NCBI RefSeq assembly: GCF_012913485.1
Contig: NZ_CP051774.1
Span: forward strand, 4,278,001 to 4,342,000
From: Luteolibacter luteus
GTDB lineage: Bacteria > Verrucomicrobiota > Verrucomicrobiia > Verrucomicrobiales > Akkermansiaceae
Length of the DNA stretch: 64,000 bases
Direction of reading: 5' to 3'
Position numbers and translations under genes: made by a program. Below the pieces are notes generated by a model. The model was not told where the DNA came from. It was given only the letters and a program-made list of their open reading frames with translations, and searched no databases. This document shows, piece by piece, positions 37,504-45,633 of the stretch; position 1 is the first letter of the stretch; the number at the start of each line of letters is the position of its first letter.

Positions 37504-39513
37504 ATGCGTAAAGCCCTGATTGCCACCGCTCTGCTGTCCGCTGTCGCCTCTGCGGAGCCGACCATCATTCCCTTGCCGAAGGAGATGAAGACGGGCGAAG
37601 GGAGCTTCAAGTTTGGAGACGAGACCGGCATCCGTTTCGATAAGGATCTGGAACCGGTCGCCAAGCTCTTCGCGGATGACTTGAAGGCTCGTTCACAGCA
37701 CGAGGTGAAGCTGGTTCGGGAAGAACTCCGCATCATGCTGCCTTCCGAGATCCGCTTGGACCTCGATGACTCCCTTCCGCTGAAGTCAGGCGGCTACAAG
37801 CTGGAGGTCACTCCGAAAGGCGTGTTGGTAACAGGCAAGGATGTGGCGGGTGCATGGTACGGCACGCGTAGTATTATTCAGATGATGCCCGCGTCGGGCG
37901 CCGAGGTATGGGCCACGACGAAGGGCGTGCCGATTCCTGCTGTCTCCATCACCGATGAGCCGCGCTTTGGCTGGCGCGGGATGCATTTGGATGTCGGGCG
38001 CCATTACTTTCCCGTGGATGACATCAAGGGCTTCATCGATTGGCTCGCCTTTCACAAGATGAACACCTTCCATTGGCACCTGACGGAGGACCAAGGCTGG
38101 CGGATCGAGATCAAGAAGTACCCGAAGCTCACGGAGATTGGGGGCTTCCGCGATTCCTCGCCGCCCTATGGCAACCGCTATGCCGACGACGGCCAGCGCT
38201 ACGGTGGTTTCTATACGCAGGAACAAATCAAGGACGTGGTGGCCTACGCGGCAGCCCGCCAGATCACCATCGTGCCGGAAATCGACATGCCCGGACACAT
38301 GGCCGCGGCGATCGCAGCCTATCCAGAACTGGGCAACTCGGACATCTCCGGCTACGCCCCCAAGGTGCAGACCCGTTGGGGTGTGCATCCTTACACGCTG
38401 GCTCCCACCGAGGAAACCTTCCGTTTTGTGGATGACGTCCTGACCGAGCTCTGCGAGCTCTTCCCCTCGCAATACATCCACATCGGCGGGGATGAGGCAC
38501 CCAAGGACCAATGGGAGTCATCCCCACGCGTGAAGGAGTTGATGAAGAAGGAGAAGATGAAGGATGGGCACGATGTGCAGAGCTACTTCATCAAGCGCGT
38601 GGAAACGATGCTGGAGAAGAAGGGCCGCAAGCTTGTCGGCTGGGATGAGATCCGCGAAGGCGGCCTGTCTCCGAATGCCACCGTGATGTCGTGGCGAGGT
38701 GAGGCCGGGGGAATTGCTTCTGCCAAGGAGGGCCACGACGTGGTGATGGCCTCCAATAGCCATCTTTACTTCGACCACTATCAAGCTCCGGCTGCCGATG
38801 AGACGGCCAAGGGCAAGCAGTTCGAGGCAATCGGAGGCTTCCTCCCCATCTCCAAGGTCTACTCCTACGACCCGGTTCCCAAGGCGCTGACCGCCGAGGA
38901 AGCCCGACATGTCCTCGGAGTGCAGGCCCAGCTCTGGACGGAGTATATGAAGGATTGGGACAAGGTGGAATACATGGCCTTTCCCCGGATCTCAGCTCTG
39001 GCCGAGATCGCCTGGACACCGGTGGAACGAAAGAACTACGATGACTTCCGTGCCCGCTTGGATGGTGTCTTGAAACACTATGATGCCGCCAAGGTGAAGC
39101 GGGCCGAGCCGTTCGATCCGCCGAAGCCCCAGACAAAGGATGGCAGCACGGTCGAGACTTCGCTCGAGAGCTATCAAGAGCACTGGGCGGAACTGGCTTA
39201 CGATGGCAAGCCCGACACCTTCTTCTGGGCTGACCGGTCCTTGAAGGCGGGCGACCACCTTACGCTCACGCTTCGTGCTGCAGTCTCCGGCAAGGCGCGG
39301 GTCATCACGGGCGGCAAGGCCAGTCGGAATGGGGACAAGCTTGGGGAAGGTGTTCTGGAAGCCTCATCGGATGGTAGCAAGTGGGCCGAGGTTGCTTCTT
39401 TCAAGGAGGGCATCGCCGAAGGCCCTCTTCCGCCGGCAACCACCAGCCTGCGCATTCGCGTGACGAAGCCCCAGGAGAATTGGTTGATCATCCACGAGAT
39501 CGAGGTGGAATAA
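37504..39513 (+). CDS. Secreted beta-N-acetylhexosaminidase, GH20
   Basis: This 669-aa exported hexosaminidase cleaves terminal GlcNAc/GalNAc residues by substrate-assisted catalysis. A signal peptide (MRKALIATALLSAVASA) is followed by the GH20b N-terminal domain (about 20-150) and the catalytic TIM barrel (about 152-500). The barrel carries MNTFHWHLTEDQGWRIEIKK and the catalytic pair HIGGDEAPKDQW (D330-E331). The last about 130 residues (SLESYQEHWAELAYDGKPD onward) form an F5/8 type C-like beta-sandwich. The protein fits chitin, glycan or mucin degradation, together with the sulfatase and other hydrolases in the window. Confidence 0.95.
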   Translation: MRKALIATALLSAVASAEPTIIPLPKEMKTGEGSFKFGDETGIRFDKDLEPVAKLFADDLKARSQHEVKLVREELRIMLPSEIRLDLDDSLPLKSGGYKLEVTPKGVLVTGKDVAGAWYGTRSIIQMMPASGAEVWATTKGVPIPAVSITDEPRFGWRGMHLDVGRHYFPVDDIKGFIDWLAFHKMNTFHWHLTEDQGWRIEIKKYPKLTEIGGFRDSSPPYGNRYADDGQRYGGFYTQEQIKDVVAYAAARQITIVPEIDMPGHMAAAIAAYPELGNSDISGYAPKVQTRWGVHPYTLAPTEETFRFVDDVLTELCELFPSQYIHIGGDEAPKDQWESSPRVKELMKKEKMKDGHDVQSYFIKRVETMLEKKGRKLVGWDEIREGGLSPNATVMSWRGEAGGIASAKEGHDVVMASNSHLYFDHYQAPAADETAKGKQFEAIGGFLPISKVYSYDPVPKALTAEEARHVLGVQAQLWTEYMKDWDKVEYMAFPRISALAEIAWTPVERKNYDDFRARLDGVLKHYDAAKVKRAEPFDPPKPQTKDGSTVETSLESYQEHWAELAYDGKPDTFFWADRSLKAGDHLTLTLRAAVSGKARVITGGKASRNGDKLGEGVLEASSDGSKWAEVASFKEGIAEGPLPPATTSLRIRVTKPQENWLIIHEIEVE

Positions 39514-39536
39514 ACCAGTCTGCCCATCGGGCGAGC

Positions 39537-39770
39537 TTACTTCTTTGGAAGCAGTGCAGCCTTCCCCAAGGTCAAGATTGCCAAGGCGGCTCCGAGCGTA
39601 AACCCCGCGATGCTAGGCCAGTGGCCAGCGAGAAGTGCTGGCTTGAAAAGCAAGCAGGCAACGAGAAGGGATGCGAGAGGCAGCATGGCGAGCCGGATGA
39701 GTCCTTGTGACGATGCGTGTTCGCTGCTGGTGCTTCTGGAATCTTTGTCGCCCCAACCCTCGCGCAACAT
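39537..39770 (-). CDS. Small membrane protein, 77 aa
   Basis: The protein has two transmembrane helices (about residues 28-44 and 53-71) and an N-terminal polar segment (MLREGWGDKDSRSTSSEHASS). ATG 39770 is preferred: a GGGGGATC stretch lies just upstream, while the longer frame (to 39959) runs into a terminator. No family is recognised. It converges on GH20 with 23 bases between stops. Confidence 0.5.
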   Translation of the reverse strand: MLREGWGDKDSRSTSSEHASSQGLIRLAMLPLASLLVACLLFKPALLAGHWPSIAGFTLGAALAILTLGKAALLPKK

Positions 39771-39926
39771 CGCAATGATCCCCCGGGGCAATGAGGAATA
39801 GCGCGAAGGTTGCTCCGAAGGGCCCGACCGCTTCCCTGATGAAATCCAGCATCTCCTGCGATCTACTAGGAGATCCGTATGCTCTTGGCGGCGATAAAAT
39901 CGGAAGGAGTTTGTTCGTCGATCATG

Positions 39927-39962
39927 CAAAAAGGGGTGTCCGCGCATCGGTGCCGACACCCC
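39927..39962 (-). terminator. Intrinsic terminator downstream of the SEC-C gene
   Basis: Arms GGGGTGTC (39933-39940) and GACACCCC (39955-39962) form a hairpin. On the minus strand it is followed by a run of five T (complement of 39928-39932). It lies 20 bases after the stop of the frameshifted SEC-C gene. Confidence 0.75.
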
Positions 39963-39982
39963 GGTGAATCAAGAATCACTCC

Positions 39983-40227
39983 CTAAAAGTAGTGGTCCCG
40001 CAGCGCACCATCGTAGTCGCCGGTGCGCATGCAACAGTTCTTGAAATTTGGAACTGGAACCGCAGGGACACGGATCATTCCGGCCGAGCTTTTCACTGAG
40101 TTCCTTGTCTCCGTTGACCACCCGGTGACCGCGCTTCACGCGCGTTTCGGATGGGAAGCCCTTACGGCGCTTGCTGCTGCGTTCATAGAAAGCAGCAGTC
40201 GTCTTGATTTGGTTTTGGTGTCGTCAT
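39983..40227 (-). pseudogene. SEC-C zinc-motif small protein, interrupted by two +1 frameshifts
   Basis: A strong Shine-Dalgarno (AAAGGAGG, 40240-40233) precedes ATG 40227. Read straight, translation stops after 14 codons. Dropping the C at 40206 joins MTTPKPN to [16 protein letters not shown], which runs through [18 protein letters not shown] into CPCGSSSKF. Dropping the C at 40043 continues as [19 protein letters not shown] and a TAG at 39985-39983, restoring a perfect CxC-x8-CC SEC-C zinc knuckle. The total length of 245 bases equals 81 codons plus two extra bases. Both extra bases are the C in a T-C-AAG context. The gene keeps its own ribosome site and terminator. It is either a recent pseudogene, a sequencing artefact, or a +1 recoding case. 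Confidence 0.75.
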
Positions 40228-40299
40228 GGCAACCTCCTTTGTTTTGTTGCGGCGGAGAGCCTGATCTTCCTGTTTCGGAGCTGTCGAGCCTGCTCTCCG

Positions 40300-40333
40300 G
40301 AAAAGAAAAGGGCGGGCATCGCTGCCCGCCCTT
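40300..40333 (-). terminator. Intrinsic terminator of the PA14-type gene
   Basis: A perfect 11-bp hairpin (arms 40308-40318 and 40323-40333, loop of 4) is followed on the minus strand by a T-rich tract (CTTTTCTTTT). It lies 32 bases after the stop of the gene at 40365-41717. Confidence 0.9.
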
Positions 40334-40364
40334 CTCCAGAATGGAAAGATCGACCTGAGGTTCC

Positions 40365-41717
40365 TTAGAACTCCACTTTGCCGCGGCCCTGAACGCGCTT
40401 CCAAACGGGGCCCTTGGGGTCGTAGGGCGGCGCGTTGTCCGCATTGGTGGGTTCCGGCAGGCCACCGTCCAGGCGGAAGAGCGGAAAGATGGGGGATCCG
40501 CTCGGGCTCGACTCATACTTCTGGCCGATTTCCTCGATGAGAAGAGAAGCGCAGAAAAGACCGCCGGGGATTTCGCTGATCAGAATCTCGATCGGGTATT
40601 TCTTGCCGGCTTCCACCTCGAATTCCTTGCCGACCGCGAGTCCGCCGATCGCACCGTTCCAGTTGCGGGTGGTGTCATATTCGTAGAACTTTACCGGGAG
40701 CTTCACCGGGTAGTCACCCTCCTTCAGCTTGGCGAGCATGTTGTCGTCCTCGACTTCTTCCTTGAGCACCTGGATGCCTTTGCCGGAGAGGTGAACTCCT
40801 GTGGTACCGGAGGTGAAGCCGTGGTCGAAGACATGCTTGCCGTTGAAGCGGACCACGAGCACGTCGTCGCCCGCTCCCACGAAGCGGAACTTCCCGCTGC
40901 GGGGCGGGGTCACCATGCCGCGATAGACTACCACCCATAGCCTCGGCTGCACTTCCTTCTCGCAATTGAATGCGGCAGGTGCGCCTTCCGCGGCCATGAT
41001 CGGGATGTAGATCTTGGTCTGATAGAGCTTCTGGGAAGCCTGATAGTAGTCCTTCAGGACGCTCTCCCTCCACCCCCGATTGGTGAATTCCTTGATGATG
41101 TCGCGAATGTTCTCGGTCGTGACCTCGGACTGCTTCTTTTTGTTCGTCTGCTTGAGATCGTAGAAGGTGCCTTCAAGCGCGTTCTCGTTCGGGTTGATCA
41201 TCCCGAAGGGATTGACCAGACCGGTACCGCCGGGAGTCAGGCCCATGCCGGAACCCGAGCCGAATCCTTGGCCTGTTCCATCGCCCTTGCCGCCACCGCT
41301 GCCGGAGCCGCCGAGACCTCCTGCCATGCCGCCCGAGCCGATCTCACCCATTGAAGCCATCTCTGTCATGGCTTCCGGTTCGGGCAGCGTGAATTCGCTC
41401 GCGACATCCTGGGCTACCACGCGCGGCATATTCTGGCGCATCATGTTGGCGCGCTTCTTTTGCTGCGTCTGGCTCTGGGAATCCGGGCTTCCGCCGCCGC
41501 CGCTTGCGGGCATGAAGTCCACCGCCTTTTTGGGCTCCGGAGGAATGATCTGGAATACCCAAACCACCCCGATGGCCAGCAGGATGGCGTGGAGGATGAT
41601 GGAGATCGATAGCGACCCGCCGCCAAGCCTTCTCCAGAAAGACAGCTTGGCCTTCTCATAGATTACGGTCGTCGGTTGCTCGCCTTCGTAGGTGAAATCT
41701 TCTTCTTCTTGATTCAT
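40365..41717 (-). CDS. TonB-like membrane anchor + Gly-rich linker + PA14-like domain protein
   Basis: This is a 450-aa inner-membrane-anchored protein. A cytoplasmic stretch (about 1-33) leads into one transmembrane helix (about 34-54) reading LSISIILHAILLAIGVVWVF. It contains the SxxxH pattern that in TonB supplies the histidine needed for ExbB/ExbD coupling. A VDFMPASGGGG segment, QQKKRA and a long Gly-rich linker (about 125-165) follow. The periplasmic part (about 250-420) resembles a PA14 beta-sandwich (SGKFRFVGAGDDVLVVRFNG). The first about 100 residues are nearly the same as in the neighbouring toroid protein. No TonB C-terminal domain is present. It has its own terminator; a terminator also separates it from the upstream gene. 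Confidence 0.8.
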   Translation of the reverse strand: MNQEEEDFTYEGEQPTTVIYEKAKLSFWRRLGGGSLSISIILHAILLAIGVVWVFQIIPPEPKKAVDFMPASGGGGSPDSQSQTQQKKRANMMRQNMPRVVAQDVASEFTLPEPEAMTEMASMGEIGSGGMAGGLGGSGSGGGKGDGTGQGFGSGSGMGLTPGGTGLVNPFGMINPNENALEGTFYDLKQTNKKKQSEVTTENIRDIIKEFTNRGWRESVLKDYYQASQKLYQTKIYIPIMAAEGAPAAFNCEKEVQPRLWVVVYRGMVTPPRSGKFRFVGAGDDVLVVRFNGKHVFDHGFTSGTTGVHLSGKGIQVLKEEVEDDNMLAKLKEGDYPVKLPVKFYEYDTTRNWNGAIGGLAVGKEFEVEAGKKYPIEILISEIPGGLFCASLLIEEIGQKYESSPSGSPIFPLFRLDGGLPEPTNADNAPPYDPKGPVWKRVQGRGKVEF

Positions 41718-41849
41718 CGGGTGCGTTCCGAGGGGACAAACGCAGGACTTCCCAAACCCTTAGGCCTATTGTCGCGGAATCTTCACAAAAACGTATTTCA
41801 TAGGTCAAAAAGCTCCACGGGATGCCAGTGTCTCGGCACCTTTCGGGAG

Positions 41850-41884
41850 CAAAAAAGAACCCCGGTCATCGCGACCGGGGTTCC
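41850..41884 (-). terminator. Intrinsic terminator of the toroid-domain gene
   Basis: A perfect 11-bp hairpin (41857-41867 with 41873-41883) is followed on the minus strand by six T (complement of 41851-41856). It lies 34 bases past the stop of 41918-43555. Confidence 0.92.
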
Positions 41885-41917
41885 TTGAGATATCTTGTTC
41901 CGTTTCGTTACGGTGAA

Positions 41918-43555
41918 TTAGATGCCGCGCTTCTTGACGGCTCCGCCACCGCTGTCCGTGCTGAGGAAGCGGTAGTAAACCTCCAGCATCAACGTGCAGA
42001 GGGTGGTGCGGTAAAGGCGACCGTCCTCATTGTTGTCCGCGTAGCGGGCGGCCACGGCGCGGATTTGCTGACCACCACCCGGCACCTTCCAAGAACCGTC
42101 GGTTTCCTGGTTTTCCAGCAGCTGATCACGGAAGAGCTTGTTGTATTTCTTCCAAGCCTCGCCGCCCTGCTGCATCATTGCTTGGGACTCATAATAGTGA
42201 CCGTAAAGGTCGCAGAACTTGCCGTTGTACTCGAACTTGGTCTTCTCCAGAATGTAGTCGCCGGCCTTACGGACTTCGGAGCGACCGCCCTTGCCCCACA
42301 TCTGGTGGCAGAGCATGCCCACGCCGGTGAGCGTGTGGTAGTCTAGGCCTCCCGAGGCGTCCTTGTTGCTGTAGCCGAAGCCACCGTCATCAGCCTGGCA
42401 CTTCACGAGATATTCCAGACCGCGGTTGATCGAGCCGTTCATGCCGCGGAACTTGATGCCGGAGTGAGTGCAGGCCTTGAGCGCCTGAATCTGCCAGCCA
42501 GCGATCGAAACGTCGCCGCCGCGATCGCCTTCGGTGTCGTAGGAATAGTCCCAGCCGCCGCTCTTGTGCTGGTTGTCGATGATGTATTGGCCCGCCTTCT
42601 GGGTGACTTCCATCAGGTTCGGGACATCGATCTTGAGGTCCTTGCAGAAGGTGGCGGCTTCGCCCAGCGCGTAGGTGGCGATGCCATGCTCGTAGCTCCA
42701 ATGCTTGTCCCCGAGGTTCTCGGACATCTTGCCCTCGGTCTTCACGCCAAGATTTACCAGATAGACGATGCCCTTCATGCAGGACTCACCGTATTCCTCG
42801 GAGACCGGGGTCTCGCAGTGGCCGAAGTAGGCCAGCAGCGCGAGGCCGGTCATCGCCGTCTGATTGTTGCCACCCCAAGAGCCGTCGGGATTCTGCTTGG
42901 ACTTTAGCCATTGAAGCGCCTTCACCACGGCTTCCTCGCACTGCGGGGTGCCGCCGTTTTCAGAGAGACGCAGGAGGCGGTCCTCCTTCGAGCAACGCTT
43001 GCGCATGGACTCGGGGATCAGGCCGAAAAGCTTGCCTGCACCCGCACCGCCAAAACCGAAGCCATTGCCATCGCCGCGACCGCCGCCGCTGCCCTTGCCA
43101 AAGCCGCTGCCATCACCAGCACCACCGAGGCCGCCGGACATGCCGCCACCGCTCAGGGAGCTCAGGGAGGACATTTCGCCGAAATTGTCGCCCGGATCCG
43201 GGATCGCGAAATTCGAGGTAGCCCCCTCCGCGAAGACGCGCTTCACGTTTGTCGAGGGCGTGATCTGGGCGCGCTTTTTCTGCTGCACGTCATACTGCAT
43301 GCCGCGCTCGCCGCCACCGCCGCCGCCGCCGCCGGAGGGCATGAAGTCCACGTTCTTCTTCGGTTCCTGGATGATCTGGAACACCCAGAACGCTCCGAGG
43401 ACCAGCAGGGCCACGTGGAAAAGGATCGCGATCGAGAGGGCACCGCCGCCGATCCGTTTCCAGAGGCTCAGCTTCTTCTTTTCGAAGATGGTATGGGCGT
43501 GGGCGTGCTCGCCTTCCTCGCTCTGGTAATATTCAAACGATTCGTCGTCGTTCAT
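41918..43555 (-). CDS. TonB-like membrane anchor + Gly-rich linker + prenyltransferase/squalene-cyclase-like toroid
   Basis: This is a 545-aa protein. After an acidic, His-rich N-terminus (HAHAHT) comes one helix, LSIAILFHVALLVLGAFWVF (about residues 40-59), with the TonB-type intramembrane histidine. VDFMPSGGGGG, QQKKRA and a long Gly-rich linker (about 130-180) follow, as in the PA14 neighbour. The C-terminal about 340 residues form an alpha/alpha toroid with repeats such as ALQWLKSKQNPDGSWGG, QYIIDNQHKSGGWDYSYD and YLVKCQADDGGFGYS, the pattern of prenyltransferase/squalene oxidase repeats. The cyclase DxDD motif is not seen, so catalysis is doubtful; it may instead bind glycan or protein. 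It lies downstream of ExbB-ExbD-ExbD. Confidence 0.82.
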   Translation of the reverse strand: MNDDESFEYYQSEEGEHAHAHTIFEKKKLSLWKRIGGGALSIAILFHVALLVLGAFWVFQIIQEPKKNVDFMPSGGGGGGGGERGMQYDVQQKKRAQITPSTNVKRVFAEGATSNFAIPDPGDNFGEMSSLSSLSGGGMSGGLGGAGDGSGFGKGSGGGRGDGNGFGFGGAGAGKLFGLIPESMRKRCSKEDRLLRLSENGGTPQCEEAVVKALQWLKSKQNPDGSWGGNNQTAMTGLALLAYFGHCETPVSEEYGESCMKGIVYLVNLGVKTEGKMSENLGDKHWSYEHGIATYALGEAATFCKDLKIDVPNLMEVTQKAGQYIIDNQHKSGGWDYSYDTEGDRGGDVSIAGWQIQALKACTHSGIKFRGMNGSINRGLEYLVKCQADDGGFGYSNKDASGGLDYHTLTGVGMLCHQMWGKGGRSEVRKAGDYILEKTKFEYNGKFCDLYGHYYESQAMMQQGGEAWKKYNKLFRDQLLENQETDGSWKVPGGGQQIRAVAARYADNNEDGRLYRTTLCTLMLEVYYRFLSTDSGGGAVKKRGI

Positions 43556-43770
43556 GGCTGGGAATGGGTTTTGAAGTTTTCCGGATCCTAACCGGATTTT
43601 GCCGGCTCTTCACGCTTGGAACGCAGGAGCGGCGGGATTTCTTGGAAAGGGATTGAAGGGGGGAGGAGTGGTGATCCGCCTTATTCCGGAGTGCTGGCGG
43701 TAACTCCTGCTTTTCTCAGAGCTAGGGCTAGATGGTGCCTCTAGCTCTTCTGAGTCTCTACAGAAGGCTT

Positions 43771-43817
43771 CATGGGCTGGTGGCTTTTGGGTTTCCCTTG
43801 GATCCTACCAGCCCATG
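43771..43817. repeat. Perfect 11-bp inverted repeat with 25-base loop
   Basis: CATGGGCTGGT (43771-43781) is repeated inverted as ACCAGCCCATG (43807-43817). It sits in the 288-base gap between the second ExbD and the toroid gene. A second, imperfect inverted repeat (CTCAGAGCTAG with CTAGCTCTTCTGAG, about 43716-43754) lies beside it. No T-run follows, so it is not a standard terminator; an operator, attenuator or RNA-processing site is possible. The rest of 43556-43843 shows nothing recognisable. Confidence 0.55.
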
Positions 43818-43843
43818 TGACGAAAGTCGCTTCAGGAAGCGGG

Positions 43844-44302
43844 CTATTCCGGCGCGCCGGCTTGGAAGGTTACGTTGCTGATCTGGGCCCGGGTGAGGGC
43901 ATCCAGAACATCCACCACGCGCTCGTACTTCGCCAGTTCGTTTGCGTAGATGGTCACGAGGACCTTGGTTTTGGTGGCTTCCGAGGCTTCGCGGAGGCCA
44001 TTGAGGGTGCTGGCGAGCTGGGGCAAGTCTTTCGACCCCGGCTCGTCCATCGGCTCCTCGTTCATGTAGATCTGGCCGTCGTCTTCCACCACGATCGAGA
44101 CTTCGTCAGGAAGCTCGACCGCCGTCTCGGACTCGACACTGCCCGGGAGCTGGGTGACGTGGGAATTCTCGACCTGGATATCGCCAGCCTGGACGATGAA
44201 GAAGAGAAGGATCACGAACACCACGTCGATCATCGGCGCGATCTGGAAGCCCAGGTTGACCTCGGAGGAATGCTTCCGCCGGTGACTGCGTTTCTTTTTC
44301 AT
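43844..44302 (-). CDS. ExbD/TolR-family biopolymer transport protein (second ExbD of cluster 1)
   Basis: This 152-aa protein has a short basic cytoplasmic start (MKKKRSHRRKHSS), one transmembrane helix and a periplasmic domain. The functional Asp is in APMIDVVFVILLFFIV (about residues 22-37). ATG 44302 is chosen over an upstream in-frame start at 44356 because that would overlap the preceding ExbD gene. The gap to that gene is 7 bases. It is the last gene of the TPR-ExbB-ExbD-ExbD operon. The periplasmic part differs strongly from the other ExbD, suggesting a heteromeric complex. Confidence 0.9.
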   Translation of the reverse strand: MKKKRSHRRKHSSEVNLGFQIAPMIDVVFVILLFFIVQAGDIQVENSHVTQLPGSVESETAVELPDEVSIVVEDDGQIYMNEEPMDEPGSKDLPQLASTLNGLREASEATKTKVLVTIYANELAKYERVVDVLDALTRAQISNVTFQAGAPE

Positions 44303-44309
44303 GGCAGTG

Positions 44310-44744
44310 TCACTTGTTCGAGGATGCGAAGGCGATGTCGGCGATCCCGGCTTCACCGATCAGGTTCATGGCGCGCTGGATCTCGCCCGCAGGGACATCC
44401 TTGTCGCCACGCACCACGACGCGGAGCTTTTCATCGCGCTTCTTGTTTTCCTGAAGAACCGGCACGAGCTCCTGCCAATCGGTGTAGACCTTGTCGTCCA
44501 CGACCAGGATACCCTTGTTGGTCCCCGCGTCGAAGCGGAGGTTCACGGCATACTCGTGCTTGGCCATTTCCGGCTCCCGCTTCTTCGCATTCGGCGAAAC
44601 GGGAAGCGTGAGGGCTTTGTCGACCTTGAGCACCTCAGCCGAGGTGATCATGACGAAGAACACGAGCAGCACGAGCAACACGTCGATCATCGGAGCGATC
44701 TGGAACTCCGGTTCCCCGTCTCCTCCTCCACCTCCACCGGCCAT
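44310..44744 (-). CDS. ExbD/TolR-family biopolymer transport protein (first ExbD of cluster 1)
   Basis: This 144-aa protein has a Gly-rich start (MAGGGGGGDGEPEF) before the single helix APMIDVLLVLLVFFVMI, with the proton-translocating Asp near residue 20. The periplasmic domain ends with VVRGDKDVPAGEIQRAMNLI, typical of ExbD. It follows the ExbB gene by 50 bases and precedes the second ExbD by 7, in one operon. Together with ExbB it should form a proton-driven stator unit. Confidence 0.92.
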   Translation of the reverse strand: MAGGGGGGDGEPEFQIAPMIDVLLVLLVFFVMITSAEVLKVDKALTLPVSPNAKKREPEMAKHEYAVNLRFDAGTNKGILVVDDKVYTDWQELVPVLQENKKRDEKLRVVVRGDKDVPAGEIQRAMNLIGEAGIADIAFASSNK

Positions 44745-44794
44745 GGGATCAGTTTGTTAAAGGGTTGTTTTTTAAGAATGGGCGTAGACCTGGA

Positions 44795-45577
44795 TCAGCC
44801 TTCCGGGGCGTCGATCCAGTTCGGCAGCGCGGCGTAGGTTTCTTCCTGACCCACGTCCGTGTTCTGGAGATACTCGTAAGGCGCGTTGCGGAACAGGCGC
44901 TCGGAGGTTTCCTGGAGGTGGTGGATGGCACCCTGCAGCTTGTTGCGCAGGAAGTAGAAGGCGGCGAAGGCCGGAATGGCGACGAGAAGACCCGTGGCAG
45001 TAGCCACAAGCACCTCACCGATGTGGCCGGCAAGTTCGCCCACACCACCGGAGAGACCGGTGGAACCAAGGCTACCGAAGGCACCCTTCATACCACCCAC
45101 GGTGCCGAGCAGACCGATCATCGGAGCACACACACCGATAACCGAAAGGTAGTTAATGCGAGTCTGAAGAGTGGAGTTGATCTTGTCGACGGTGGAGTAG
45201 AGGGCCTCTTCGGTGGCATCCTTGCCGTGACCGACGGAACCCAGACCGGCGCGCACCACTTCGGCGAAGGGGCTGATACCCGCCTTCATCGCCTGATAGG
45301 CACCCACGTAGTCACCGGCGCGGAAAAGCTCCTGGGCGGTGGTGACGTCCTCCGGAGGCGTCATCTTCGGACGGTTCGTCCGCATCCAGATGTCAATAAT
45401 GAGCCAGACCATCGCGATCGAGCAGACGAGCAGGACGTGCATGACCCAGCCACCTTCGATGTAGGTGTCGATCAGCGTTTTCTTTTCGCCGGGAGCATGG
45501 GCAGCTTCCGCAGCGGATACGGCCATGGGGACGAGCAGGGCGGCGACAGCGGTGGCTGCCTGGATGGTCTTTTTCAT
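44795..45577 (-). CDS. MotA/TolQ/ExbB proton-channel protein (cluster 1)
   Basis: This 260-aa protein has an N-terminal signal-like segment (ATAVAALLVPMAVSAAEAA) ahead of the usual three helices, which makes the first periplasmic part longer than in E. coli ExbB. The diagnostic core is NYLSVIGVCAPMIGLLGTVGGMKGAF followed by GEVLVATATGLLVAIPAFAAFYF. It precedes the two ExbDs and follows the secreted TPR-type genes in the same direction. It forms the pentameric channel that lets ExbD and a TonB-like partner use the proton motive force. Confidence 0.93.
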   Translation of the reverse strand: MKKTIQAATAVAALLVPMAVSAAEAAHAPGEKKTLIDTYIEGGWVMHVLLVCSIAMVWLIIDIWMRTNRPKMTPPEDVTTAQELFRAGDYVGAYQAMKAGISPFAEVVRAGLGSVGHGKDATEEALYSTVDKINSTLQTRINYLSVIGVCAPMIGLLGTVGGMKGAFGSLGSTGLSGGVGELAGHIGEVLVATATGLLVAIPAFAAFYFLRNKLQGAIHHLQETSERLFRNAPYEYLQNTDVGQEETYAALPNWIDAPEG

Positions 45578-45633
45578 TAGCGAGTTTGTCGATTTAAGAG
45601 GTTTTTGGGTCGAGAGGCGGTGAGGGCGGGGTC

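Noticed and set aside
41918-43555. Assignment of the toroid protein as a true squalene/hopene cyclase
   Set aside because: The QxxDGSWG-type repeats fit the fold, but the DxDD catalytic motif is not visible and the protein is anchored with a periplasmic toroid, so enzymatic terpene cyclisation is not supported.
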